Source: an uncultured Eubacteriales bacterium
Lineage (GTDB): Bacteria; Bacillota; Clostridia; Christensenellales; CAG-917
NCBI GenBank assembly: GCA_900544575.1
Contig: UQVO01000003.1
Coordinates: forward strand, 62,001-126,000
Length of the DNA stretch: 64,000 nucleotides
Direction: 5' to 3'
Positions 26,654-34,862 of the stretch are shown piece by piece. Below the pieces are notes generated by a model. That model was not told the origin of the DNA. It worked only from the letters and a program-made list of their open reading frames with translations, and searched no databases. Within the stretch, counting starts at the first letter, position 1. Each line of letters begins with the position of its first letter. Made by a program: the position numbers and the translations under genes.

Positions 26654-27396
26654 CTTCTTTTCCTCCTCATCCTGCCGCGCACCTCCGCATACTTCTTGGT
26701 GCGGTTGGCTATGTTGTCCGCAAGCAGACAGAACGCCTTCTCCGACAGCGCGAAAGACGGCACCCGCCCCAGCTGCTGATAGAGCGTGACGCAGTCGTCC
26801 TCGGGGATGACGCCGACCGCGGGGGTGTGCAGCAGACGCGCTATGTCCGCCGCATCCATCATCTCGCCCCGCGCCACCATATCGTGCCGCACGCGGTTGA
26901 CCACCAGCGAAACGTCTTCCAGACGGTAGGCGGAAAGCAGGGACACCACCTTGTCCGCGTCGCGTATCGCGGAGGCTGACGGCGTCGTCACGACTATCGC
27001 TTCCGTTGCGGCGGATACGGCGCGGTGAAACCCGTTTTCTATGCCCGCGGGACAGTCTATGAGCACGAAATCGAAGTCGGAAAGAGAGTCTATCACGCCG
27101 CGGAACGCCTGCGCGGACATATTCTCGCCGCTGCCCGCGGAAGGCAGTATCTTCGCCGTGCTCTCGTGGTCGGGCACGAGCGCCTGAAAGATGCGGCATT
27201 TGCCCGAAAGCACGTCACCTATGTCGTACACGACTCGGCTGTCCACCCCCGTGACGACGTCCAGATTGTTGAGCCCGACGTCCGCGTCCGCGAGCACGAC
27301 CCGATAGCCCATATCCGCGAGTTTTCTGCCCAGAGATGCGGTGACGGTGGTCTTCCCGACCCCTCCCTTTCCCGAAGTTACCACGATTTTTCTCAT
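26644..27396 (-). CDS. minD: Septum site-determining ATPase MinD
   Basis: 250 residues. The deviant Walker A motif is GKGGVGKTTVT at residues 9-19, the switch motifs are ADADVGLNNLD and LIDCPAGIE, and an amphipathic basic C-terminal helix (YAEVRGRMRRKRRWL) serves as membrane targeting sequence. It oscillates or polarises on the membrane and positions the division site with MinE. No minC lies beside it: the gene is first in its operon, divergent from degV. No Shine-Dalgarno precedes ATG 27396; instead TAGACT ends 6 bases before it, which suggests a leaderless transcript. Confidence 0.95.
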   Translation of the reverse strand: MRKIVVTSGKGGVGKTTVTASLGRKLADMGYRVVLADADVGLNNLDVVTGVDSRVVYDIGDVLSGKCRIFQALVPDHESTAKILPSAGSGENMSAQAFRGVIDSLSDFDFVLIDCPAGIENGFHRAVSAATEAIVVTTPSASAIRDADKVVSLLSAYRLEDVSLVVNRVRHDMVARGEMMDAADIARLLHTPAVGVIPEDDCVTLYQQLGRVPSFALSEKAFCLLADNIANRTKKYAEVRGRMRRKRRWL

Positions 27397-27402
27397 AGCA
27401 AC

Positions 27403-27408
27403 AGTCTA
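27403..27408 (-). promoter_or_regulatory. Candidate -10 box six bases before minD
   Basis: Minus-strand TAGACT with GTTGCT between it and the minD ATG. No convincing -35 box lies 16-18 bases upstream, so this is tentative. The transcript would begin at or within the start codon. Confidence 0.35.
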
Positions 27409-27480
27409 AACGCCCGCGCGCGTCGGAGCGCGGCGGCAAATGAAATATGCGGTCGAGTTTTGTCAAATGCGCGACAGTTG

Positions 27481-27509
27481 TTGAAAACCCGTTTCGGAAA
27501 TGCTATCAT
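27481..27509 (+). promoter_or_regulatory. Vegetative promoter of degV
   Basis: TTGAAA (27481-27486), 17 bases, TATCAT (27504-27509), then RBS AAGGAGAG and ATG 27527. Confidence 0.88.
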
Positions 27510-27526
27510 ATCCGCAAGGAGAGCTT

Positions 27527-28435
27527 ATGAGAAAATTTGCGATTACGACGGATTTGGCGGCGGATATGCCCGAGGGGTTCTTCTCCGGACACGGCGTGGA
27601 CGTCATACCTATGCCCTTTTCCGTCGACGGCAACGAATATTTCGACGAGGGACTGCCCTCATTTCCCGAATTCTACGGCAAAATGCGCGGCGGCGCGACC
27701 GCAAACACTTCGCAGACTTCCGCTTATGCCGCCATACACACTTTCGAGAAACATCTCGCGGCGGGTGAAGACGTCCTGCACATCTCGTTTTCTTCGGGAA
27801 TGAGCGGCAGCTTCGAGAACATCTCCCGCGCGGCGGAGGAGCTGCTCGTCAAATACCGCGACGGCAGAATACGCGTGCTCGACAGCCTTTCGGGCAGCGG
27901 CGGACAGGGGCTTATGGTTTACCGCGCGCTCAGACTGCGCGAGAAAGGACTGTCCCTCGAAGAAACGGCGGACGCTCTGGAAGCGGAACGTATGAACTAT
28001 CACCACTTTTTCATCGTGGAAGACCTGAACACCCTTTACCGCGGCGGCAGGCTCAGCAGGCTGGAAGCGGCGGTCGGCACGGTGCTGGGCATAAAACCCT
28101 TGCTGGAACTCAACCATTACGGCAAGATAATGCCTCTGCTCAAAGTGATGGGCAAGAAAAAGGCTCTTTCGGCAATCACCGAGCAGGTCGCCAAATTCTA
28201 CAAGCCGGAGCTGAACGATTTCATTCTCGTCGAGCACGGCGACGACATAGCGAACGCCGAAGTGCTGGCAAACAAAATCAAAACGGTGCTGCCAGAGGCG
28301 AAAATCGAATTCTGCAACGTCGGCTATCCCGTCGGGGCGCACGCGGGTCCGGGCGCGCTCGCGGTGTTCTTCATCGGCGCGGAAAGGCCCCGTTTCATCA
28401 ACGTCCCCATCCCGGGACTGAAAACCGCAAAATGA
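27527..28435 (+). CDS. DegV family fatty-acid-binding protein
   Basis: 302 residues starting at ATG 27527 with RBS AAGGAGAG. Typical DegV features are the N-terminal ITTDLAADMP, the ligand-pocket segment TSQTSAYAAIHTFE with following SFSSGMSGSFENI, and the C-terminal GPGALAVFF. DegV/FakB-type proteins hand free fatty acids to a FakA kinase; no fakA is in this window. The stop codon overlaps the start of the aldo/keto reductase gene (ATGA), so both are one transcription unit. Confidence 0.93.
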   Translation: MRKFAITTDLAADMPEGFFSGHGVDVIPMPFSVDGNEYFDEGLPSFPEFYGKMRGGATANTSQTSAYAAIHTFEKHLAAGEDVLHISFSSGMSGSFENISRAAEELLVKYRDGRIRVLDSLSGSGGQGLMVYRALRLREKGLSLEETADALEAERMNYHHFFIVEDLNTLYRGGRLSRLEAAVGTVLGIKPLLELNHYGKIMPLLKVMGKKKALSAITEQVAKFYKPELNDFILVEHGDDIANAEVLANKIKTVLPEAKIEFCNVGYPVGAHAGPGALAVFFIGAERPRFINVPIPGLKTAK

Positions 28436-29307
28436 GGCGTCAAGTGTTCAACTCTCTCACCGACTGTTTCAATCTTCCGAACGGAGTGCGCATCCCCTGC
28501 GTGGGTTTCGGCACATACAAGACTCCCGACGGCGCCGCGTGCGTGGAGAGCGTGCTGACCGCACTCGGAGCGGGCTACCGTCACATCGACACCGCGGAGT
28601 TTTATTTCAACGAGGAAAGCGTGGGCAGAGCCATAGCGGAAAGCGGCGTGCCGCGCGACGAAATTTTCGTCACCACAAAGGTCTGGAACACGCACCAGGG
28701 CTACGACGCCACCCTCGCCGCGTTTGACGAGTCGGCAAAAAAACTGGGGCTGGACACCGTCGACCTCTACCTCGTCCATTGGCCGATTGCGAAAGATTTC
28801 AAAGCCGAATACCCCGCCCCCTTCCTTGCGACGTGGCGCGCCCTCGAAAAACTTTACGCAGAGGGGCATGTGCGCGCAATCGGGGTTTGTAACTGCCTGA
28901 AAAGTCATCTCAACGTGCTTTTCGGCGAATGCAAGGTTATGCCCGCCGTCAATCAGCTGGAATATCATTTCGGTTTCACGGACGCGGACCAGCTGGAAGC
29001 CGTCGCTTTTTCCGAAGAGCACGGGCTCGTCGTCGAAGCGTGGGCGCCGCTCTGCCGCGGCAAAGCGTTCGGCAACCCCGCCCTCAGGAAAGTCGCGGAA
29101 GAACACGGCAAAACGGAAGCGCAGGTGCTGGTGCGTTTCTGCCTCGAACACGGCATTCTTCCCCTTCCGAAATCCGCGACCCCGTCGCGCATAAAGGAAA
29201 ACGCGGACGTCTTTTCCTTCGCCCTCGACGCCGACGACCTCGCCCTGCTCGACTCCGTTTCATCGATAGGCCGCCTCGGTCCTCACCCCGACGAAGCCAG
29301 ACATTGA
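28432..29307 (+). CDS. Aldo/keto reductase
   Basis: 291 residues forming an NADPH-dependent TIM barrel. The catalytic tetrad is visible: Asp in HIDTAEFYF, Tyr of the same motif, Lys in VTTKVWN and His in YLVHWP. The C-terminal cofactor segment LPKSATPSRIKENADVF is standard. It is closest to the 2,5-diketo-gluconate reductase-type group; the physiological carbonyl substrate is unknown. ATG 28432 overlaps the degV stop. A strong bidirectional terminator follows. Confidence 0.93.
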   Translation: MRRQVFNSLTDCFNLPNGVRIPCVGFGTYKTPDGAACVESVLTALGAGYRHIDTAEFYFNEESVGRAIAESGVPRDEIFVTTKVWNTHQGYDATLAAFDESAKKLGLDTVDLYLVHWPIAKDFKAEYPAPFLATWRALEKLYAEGHVRAIGVCNCLKSHLNVLFGECKVMPAVNQLEYHFGFTDADQLEAVAFSEEHGLVVEAWAPLCRGKAFGNPALRKVAEEHGKTEAQVLVRFCLEHGILPLPKSATPSRIKENADVFSFALDADDLALLDSVSSIGRLGPHPDEARH

Positions 29308-29363
29308 CGCCCGCACGGCACTCCGCCCTGCCCGTATGCAAAAGCCCGCAGAACCGGGCATAC

Positions 29364-29395
29364 AAAAAGCCGTGCCTGCGCACGGCTTTGTTTTT
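29364..29395. terminator. Bidirectional terminator between the aldo/keto reductase and mreB-like genes
   Basis: AAAGCCGTGC / GCACGGCTTT (29366-29375, 29380-29389), followed by GTTTTT on the plus strand. A-rich bases on the other side give a T-run on the minus strand. Confidence 0.9.
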
Positions 29396-29398
29396 CAT

Positions 29399-29436
29399 TC
29401 GGACGTTCAACGCGCAATCGGACGTTCAACGCGCAA
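29399..29436. repeat. Exact 19-base tandem duplication
   Basis: TCGGACGTTCAACGCGCAA occurs twice with no spacer, between the shared terminator and the stop of the mreB-like gene. It looks like a recent slippage product. Confidence 0.9.
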
Positions 29437-29445
29437 ATGCGGCAG

Positions 29446-30444
29446 TCAGTCGAGTTTGACGCCGAGGAGGTCGCTGAGCAGCCTCTTGTCGTCCAGAAAC
29501 TTCGCGCCGCCTATCGCCACGCTGTTCGGTCCGTCGTAAAGAGGGGTGAGCGGCAGCTCGAACGCCTGCTCCATATACTCTTTCAGCCCCGGAATGCGGC
29601 TGGACCCGCCCGTGACGAAAATGCCTTTGCGGAGGATTTCGGCGGAAAGTTCGGGCGGAGTCTGATTGAGCACGTTCATAACGACTTCGATGATGTCGTC
29701 GACGAGCGGAAGCACCGCGTCGCGCATATCCGCCGCCGTAATCATCACGCTGCGGGGCGCGCCGTCCCTGCCGCCGCCCGACACGGCGTAACTGCCCTCG
29801 TCGTTGAGGTAGAACGACAGCGCGGAAGTCTTTATCTTCTCCACCGTATAGTCGCCGAGTTTCACTCCGTAACGTGTGTACACCTCGTCAATTATCGCGG
29901 CGTTGAACGCGTCGCCCGCAATGTTGACCGCAACGCCGCAGGCAATGCCGCGGTTGGTGACGGACGCGACTTCCGTCTTGCCGCCGCCGATGTCGATGAA
30001 AAGCCCGCCTATGCTGCCCGTGTAAGCAAGCAGCGACAGAGGGGACTCCACCAGCGTGACTTCTTTCACGCCCGCTTTGAGGAAGCACTTCTCCACCGCT
30101 TTGCGGTCGCTGCCCGTCATAGCGCAGCTTATGCTGACTATCGCAACGACGCGGGGCGGAAACAGCCCGGACGGAAGTATTTTTTTGAGGAAATGTTTCA
30201 GCAGAAGCACGCACATCTCGTCGTCGACGATGAGCCCTTCGCGTATGGGGGCAATCACCCTCGCGCCGCCGAGAGAGGTGGACATAATGCTTTCCGCGCG
30301 GTAACCCGCCTCGCGGATGACGTATTTGTCGCCGGATTTTTCCGCAAGGGCAATCGCGGGTTCGCGCAGCACCAGCCCTATGCCTTTCTGATAAATGGTG
30401 ACGAACTTGCTTCCGAGGTCAACGGATAATTCTATCTGAGCCAC
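29446..30444 (-). CDS. Divergent MreB/Mbl-like actin homologue
   Basis: 332 residues of the MreB family, from GTG 30444 with AGAGGTG upstream. The actin fold motifs are present but altered. Phosphate 1 reads DLGSKFVTI instead of DLGTANT. Phosphate 2 reads IDIGGGKTEVA with Lys for Thr. The adenosine motif FVTGGSSRIPGL is intact. MreB filaments guide wall synthesis at the membrane. There is no mreC/mreD beside it, but maf precedes it, as in the classical maf-mre cluster, overlapping by 26 bases. It may be a second, specialised paralogue. Confidence 0.85.
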   Translation of the reverse strand: MAQIELSVDLGSKFVTIYQKGIGLVLREPAIALAEKSGDKYVIREAGYRAESIMSTSLGGARVIAPIREGLIVDDEMCVLLLKHFLKKILPSGLFPPRVVAIVSISCAMTGSDRKAVEKCFLKAGVKEVTLVESPLSLLAYTGSIGGLFIDIGGGKTEVASVTNRGIACGVAVNIAGDAFNAAIIDEVYTRYGVKLGDYTVEKIKTSALSFYLNDEGSYAVSGGGRDGAPRSVMITAADMRDAVLPLVDDIIEVVMNVLNQTPPELSAEILRKGIFVTGGSSRIPGLKEYMEQAFELPLTPLYDGPNSVAIGGAKFLDDKRLLSDLLGVKLD

Positions 30445-31015
30445 TCTGCACCTCTTTGAGTACCTTCACGAGTTTTTCCATAGGCAGCCCTATGATATTG
30501 CTGAGACTGCCCTTGTAAGACCCGACGACGACGCCTTCCTGAACGGCATACGCGCCCGCCTTGTCGTATGGACGGTATTCGTCCACGTATCTTTCTATCT
30601 CTTCCTTCGCAAGCGAACGGAAGCGCACCGCGGAGCGCACCGAAAACGTGCGCACCCCTCCGTCGGCGACGACCGTAACACCCGTAAAGACGTAGTGTTC
30701 CTTTCCGTTCAGCTCGGAAAGCATTCTTATCGCATCCGCACGGTCGCGGGGTTTACCGTACAATTTGTCGAGATAAACCACCGTATCCGCGCCTATGACG
30801 ACGTCGCCCCCGTTCAGCCGTTCCGCCACGGAAAGCGCTTTCAGCCGCGACAGCTCCCTGACCAGCGCACGCGGCGAAGACGCCGTCACACGGCTTTCGT
30901 CCACGTCGGAGGGCAGCACGGTGATGTCGTCCGCGACTTCCGAAAGCAACGCGAGTCTGCGCGGCGACGCCGAGGCGAGAACGACGGGTTTACAGAATTT
31001 CCAGGTTCTTGCCAT
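30419..31015 (-). CDS. maf: Maf family nucleotide pyrophosphatase
   Basis: 198 residues. The N-terminal LASASPRRLALL and the central DVVIGADTVVYLD are the substrate and metal motifs. Family enzymes hydrolyse dTTP/UTP or modified nucleotides to the monophosphate and are linked to division-septum control. The start ATG 31015 lies 26 bases inside the preceding Ppx/GppA gene, and its stop lies 26 bases inside the mreB-like gene, so the three are coupled. Confidence 0.95.
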   Translation of the reverse strand: MARTWKFCKPVVLASASPRRLALLSEVADDITVLPSDVDESRVTASSPRALVRELSRLKALSVAERLNGGDVVIGADTVVYLDKLYGKPRDRADAIRMLSELNGKEHYVFTGVTVVADGGVRTFSVRSAVRFRSLAKEEIERYVDEYRPYDKAGAYAVQEGVVVGSYKGSLSNIIGLPMEKLVKVLKEVQSGSDRIIR

Positions 31016-32504
31016 ACGCGGCTTTGAACTCCTGCGCCGCGGAGAGTGCGTCCTTCACTTCCAGCGAGCAGTCCCCTTCCGTTTCCGTCTTGATGATGAC
31101 GCTGTCGCCCAGCACGTCGCAGGTTATGCCCGTGATGACGCCGCTCTGGCTGCGGTCGAAACTCTCCGCTATGCGGAGGATGACGCTGAGCTTACGCATT
31201 GCGTCCACGTCCTCGACGGTGAGCATATCCTTGTAGCGCATAAGGTCTTCTTTTACAATCTCGTTCTTCCTGTGTCCCGCCGCTACGAAAGCCGCCAGCA
31301 CGAGGTCCTTGTGCGGCACGCCGTAAAGGTTGCTGTTGAGGATGATGTAGCAGGAATGCTGCTCGTGATGATAATACTTTATCCTCATCCCCGTGTCGTG
31401 CATTAATGCCGCGATTTTGAGCACGCGGACATACATCCTCGGCATCTTGTGCAGGACTTTGAGCTGTTTGAAGAGCTGGATGCAGAGGTTGTAGACGTGC
31501 TCCGCGTGATTGACGTTGACGTCATAGTATTTCATCTGCGTATGCAAAGAATGTCCGAGCACGTCGGTGAGCGGCCGTTCGTTGACACCGGGCACGGCAT
31601 AACGGAACATCGCGCCCTCTCTCAGCCCGCACCCGCTGACGGTTATCTTCGGGAAGTCGAAGCGGGAAAGCACCGCTTTGATGACCGCGAGAGAACTGGG
31701 GAAGATGTCCGCCCTGCCGCTGGAAAGCCCTTTTATCTTCATCGTCGAGTCGAGGTCCAGCTTGCGGATGGTGGCGTAAAGCCCGTCGAACTCCGACATC
31801 GGGATTTCGTATCCGTGCGTCATATTGAAAGGATATTTCCTCACCATACGGCTTATCCTGCCGAGATTGCGGAATGCACCGCCGACGCCCACGAACGCCG
31901 TGTCGGGCTCTATGCTGTCCAGCCAGCTTATCTTGTCGAGCTGCTCTCCTATGAACGCCTCTATCTTGTCCGCGCGCGTTTCGGGCTCGGAGCTGTAACT
32001 CTTGAACAGGTCCGTAAGCGTGACCGTCCCGAAAGGCAGAGTTTCGTAATGGATGAGGTTCCTGCGGTTGTAGTAGATGAGATTGGTAGAACCGCCGCCC
32101 ATCTCCATAATCAGCCCTTTGGGGATGTCCATCGAATTTATGACGCCCTGATAGATGAGCAGAGCCTGCTCCTCCACGGTGAGCACTTTAATCTTTATCC
32201 CGCACGTCATCGCGACTTCGTCGAGAAAACTCTTCTGGTTTTTCGCACGGCGCACCGCGGCGGTGGCGTAGGCGAATATCTTGTCGACGTGGTTTGCGTC
32301 GCAAAGTCTTCTGAACATAGTCAGCGTCTTGATTGTCTGCGCTATGCGCTGGGGTTTGATTATGCCGTCCCAGTCCATATCCTGCCCCAGCCGCACGGTT
32401 TCTTTCAGCTCGTCGAACACGACGAAATAGCCGCCTTCCAGAATGTTGACGAGGACGAGTCTTGCGGAGTTTGACCCGAGGTCGATGACAGCGATTTTTT
32501 CCAT
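30990..32504 (-). CDS. Ppx/GppA phosphatase with C-terminal HD domain
   Basis: 504 residues. The actin-like Ppx/GppA domain is in residues 1-300 (AVIDLGSNSARLVLV at the N-terminus, MEMGGGSTNLIYY near 135). Residues 310-504 form an HD-type domain (LMHDTGMRIKYYHHEQHS). Such proteins hydrolyse polyphosphate or the pentaphosphate alarmone pppGpp. RBS AAAGGAG precedes ATG 32504. It follows rnfB by 76 bases that hold two hairpins without T-runs, so partial read-through from the rnf operon is likely. Confidence 0.92.
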   Translation of the reverse strand: MEKIAVIDLGSNSARLVLVNILEGGYFVVFDELKETVRLGQDMDWDGIIKPQRIAQTIKTLTMFRRLCDANHVDKIFAYATAAVRRAKNQKSFLDEVAMTCGIKIKVLTVEEQALLIYQGVINSMDIPKGLIMEMGGGSTNLIYYNRRNLIHYETLPFGTVTLTDLFKSYSSEPETRADKIEAFIGEQLDKISWLDSIEPDTAFVGVGGAFRNLGRISRMVRKYPFNMTHGYEIPMSEFDGLYATIRKLDLDSTMKIKGLSSGRADIFPSSLAVIKAVLSRFDFPKITVSGCGLREGAMFRYAVPGVNERPLTDVLGHSLHTQMKYYDVNVNHAEHVYNLCIQLFKQLKVLHKMPRMYVRVLKIAALMHDTGMRIKYYHHEQHSCYIILNSNLYGVPHKDLVLAAFVAAGHRKNEIVKEDLMRYKDMLTVEDVDAMRKLSVILRIAESFDRSQSGVITGITCDVLGDSVIIKTETEGDCSLEVKDALSAAQEFKAAYGKNLEIL

Positions 32505-32517
32505 ATGGTCTCCTTTC

Positions 32518-32562
32518 GGCGCAAAGCGCCGTTTCGCCGCTCTGTCCCGCCGCCTGCGGGAC
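32518..32562 (-). other. Two intergenic hairpins between rnfB and the Ppx/GppA gene
   Basis: GTCCCGC/GCGGGAC (32544-32562) and GGCGC/GCGCC around AAA (32518-32530). Neither has a T-run on the minus strand. They may stabilise or attenuate the rnf message. Confidence 0.5.
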
Positions 32563-32580
32563 CGGGCTGATATTGTCTTT

Positions 32581-33405
32581 TCAGTCGCAGTGTTTTATGC
32601 ACTTGGCGGGGCACTTGGACGCACACAGTCCGCACCCCGTACATTTCGAGTAGTCTATGACGGGCAGATTGTCCGTCATCGTTATGGCGTGCGCGGGACA
32701 CAGCTTTGCGCACAGCCCGCACCCCAGGCACCCGTTGGCGCACATTGCCTTCACTTCCTTGCCGCCGCGCAGGCAGTTGGAACAGGCAATGTAAACTTTC
32801 GCATCCGCGGGCACGCGTTTTATCAGTTTCTTGGGACACGCGGCGACGCATTTGCCGCACACGATGCACTTCTCGCGGTCCACTTCCGCATAGCCTCCGT
32901 CGCGGACGTCTATGGCGTGTTCGGGACACGCGTCCGTGCACGACCCCATTCCGAGGCATCCCCACGGGCACACCTTTCTGCCGCCGCCCAGAAGTTCCAT
33001 ACTGCGGCAGTTGCCGTAGCCCATATACTCGTACTTGTCCTTCGCGGCGTTTCCGCCGTTGCAGGCGACGACAATCTTCGTCTCCGCCGCGTCCACGGAC
33101 ACGCCGAGGATTTCGCCTATAATCTTCTTCTCGGACGCCGCCGTGGCGGAACAGGAGTTCACGTCCGCTTTGCCTTCCGCGAGCGCCTTGGCGAAAGCGT
33201 CGCAGCCGGCATACCCGCACGCGCCGCAGTTCGCTCCCGAAAGGTGCGAGCGTATCTCTTTCTCCTTTTCGTTCTCCTTGACGGCAAATTTCTTGCCCAG
33301 CACCGCAAGCAGAATGCCGAACACCGCCGCAAGCGCGAGTAGCACCAGCGCGGACCAGAGTATGGTCATCGGGTCGACGGCGGAAAGAACAGAAAGCAAC
33401 GTCAT
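32581..33405 (-). CDS. rnfB: Rnf complex iron-sulfur subunit RnfB
   Basis: 274 residues. An N-terminal membrane helix (about 14-35) precedes the Fe-S domain (CGACGYAGCDAFAKAL). Ferredoxin-like motifs follow (CGKCVAACPKKLI, CGLCAKLCPAHAI, CGLCASKCPAKCI), so multiple 4Fe-4S clusters are expected. It is the ferredoxin-oxidising entry point of the Rnf complex, which couples electron flow from reduced ferredoxin to NAD with Na+ or H+ export. It is the last gene of rnfCDGEAB, 12 bases after rnfA. Confidence 0.97.
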   Translation of the reverse strand: MTLLSVLSAVDPMTILWSALVLLALAAVFGILLAVLGKKFAVKENEKEKEIRSHLSGANCGACGYAGCDAFAKALAEGKADVNSCSATAASEKKIIGEILGVSVDAAETKIVVACNGGNAAKDKYEYMGYGNCRSMELLGGGRKVCPWGCLGMGSCTDACPEHAIDVRDGGYAEVDREKCIVCGKCVAACPKKLIKRVPADAKVYIACSNCLRGGKEVKAMCANGCLGCGLCAKLCPAHAITMTDNLPVIDYSKCTGCGLCASKCPAKCIKHCD

Positions 33406-33417
33406 CTTCTCACCTCC

Positions 33418-34005
33418 TCACGATATCATTCCCGAAAACGCCGTGAACGCAAGGCTCATTATGGAAGCCGCGACGAGCGTGATGGGGAACCCTCTGAACG
33501 GTTTGGGCACGGACGAGATGTCCATACGTTCGCGAATGCCCGCAAGCAGCAGAATCGCAATCGTGAACCCTACGCCGCTGAACACGCCGTTCAGGAAGGA
33601 GAGAAGCAGGCTTTCCGCGCCCGCAATGCCGTAGGACTGAATGTTGAGTATCGCCACGCCGAGCACGGCGCAGTTGGTTGTGATGAGGGGCAGATATACG
33701 CCCAGCGCGCTGTACAGCGACGGCATAAACTTTTTGAGCACCATTTCCACCAGCTGTACGAGCGCCGCGATGACGAGAATGAACGCAATCGTCTGCAAAT
33801 AGTCTATCCCCGCCGCCACAAGCAGTTTCTGCACCAGCCACGTGAACACGGACGCAATGCCCATAACGAAGATGACCGCAAGCCCCATCCCGAGCGCGGT
33901 GTCCGTCTTCTTGGACACGCCGAGGAATGGGCAGCAGCCAAGGAATTGGCACAGCACGAAGTTGTTGACGAACATTGCCCCGATAATCAGCAGGAAGTAA
34001 GTCAT
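33418..34005 (-). CDS. rnfA: Rnf complex membrane subunit RnfA
   Basis: 195 residues, about six membrane helices. The conserved start FVNNFVLCQFLGCCPFLGVS and the central LPLITTNCAVLGVA carry the membrane Cys residues that hold the Fe-S site between RnfA and RnfE. Its start overlaps the rnfE stop (ATGA). Length is typical. Confidence 0.97.
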   Translation of the reverse strand: MTYFLLIIGAMFVNNFVLCQFLGCCPFLGVSKKTDTALGMGLAVIFVMGIASVFTWLVQKLLVAAGIDYLQTIAFILVIAALVQLVEMVLKKFMPSLYSALGVYLPLITTNCAVLGVAILNIQSYGIAGAESLLLSFLNGVFSGVGFTIAILLLAGIRERMDISSVPKPFRGFPITLVAASIMSLAFTAFSGMIS

Positions 34006-34862
34006 CTCTCTCCCTCCTCCGCACGGGACACCGCCGTTTCGCTCAAAACGGGGGTTTCTGCCGCCGTTTCGACACGTTCAACGCTCTGCGCCGCATTTTC
34101 CGCGCTCTCCGCTTCCGCTTTCGCGGTTTCCGCTTCCACGTGCGCCTGCACGCGTTCGTCTATGATTCTGCCTTCCTCTTCGTGCTTTTCCTCCCTCTTT
34201 TTCGCGGCCCTGTCCGACAGCGCGTTTATCGCCGCCATCAGCAGACCGAGAGTGAGGAAGCCGCCCGCGGGCATCACGAAGACCGCCAGCGAATAGTCGG
34301 ACAAATCGCCGAAATGCACGCCGAATTCCGCGTCGCCGAAGGACCCGACGAAGAACGTGCCCGACCCGAGGAATTCGCGTATCACGCCGATGAGCACCAG
34401 CGCGAGGGTGAAGCCCAGCCCCATACCGAGTCCGTCGAGCACGGAGTCGCCCACCTTGTTTGTGCTTGCGAACGCTTCCGCGCGCGCAAGTATGATACAG
34501 TTGACGACAATCAGCGGCAGATATATCCCCAGCGCGTCATACAGCGCGGGCACAAACTTTCTGAGCAGCATTTCCACCAGCGTCACGAACGTCGCTATGA
34601 TGAGCACATAAGCGGGAATGCGCACTTTGTCCGGGATGACTTTACGCAGCAACGACACCAGCGCGTTTGAACACACCAGCACTATCGTTGCGGCAAGCCC
34701 CATACCCAGCCCATTGAACGCGCTGGTGGAGATGGCGAGCGTCGGACACATTCCGAGCACAAGGCGGAACACGGGGTTGGAGGCAAAGATGCCGTTCGCG
34801 ACTATCTTGCTCTTTCCCCTGAAATCGAACCTGAGTTCCCGCGTCATGGAAGCCTTTTTCAT
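34002..34862 (-). CDS. rnfE: Rnf complex membrane subunit RnfE with charged C-terminal extension
   Basis: 286 residues. Residues 1-210 are a normal RnfE with about six helices (NPVFRLVLGMCPTLAIST, LPLIVVNCIILARAEAFA). Residues after about 212 form an added cytoplasmic tail rich in Ala, Glu and Lys/Arg (KKREEKHEEEGRIIDERV...), probably helical or coiled coil. This tail is not part of ordinary RnfE (about 200-230 residues). RBS GAGGAGG. ATG 34862 overlaps the rnfG stop. Confidence 0.95.
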   Translation of the reverse strand: MKKASMTRELRFDFRGKSKIVANGIFASNPVFRLVLGMCPTLAISTSAFNGLGMGLAATIVLVCSNALVSLLRKVIPDKVRIPAYVLIIATFVTLVEMLLRKFVPALYDALGIYLPLIVVNCIILARAEAFASTNKVGDSVLDGLGMGLGFTLALVLIGVIREFLGSGTFFVGSFGDAEFGVHFGDLSDYSLAVFVMPAGGFLTLGLLMAAINALSDRAAKKREEKHEEEGRIIDERVQAHVEAETAKAEAESAENAAQSVERVETAAETPVLSETAVSRAEEGER

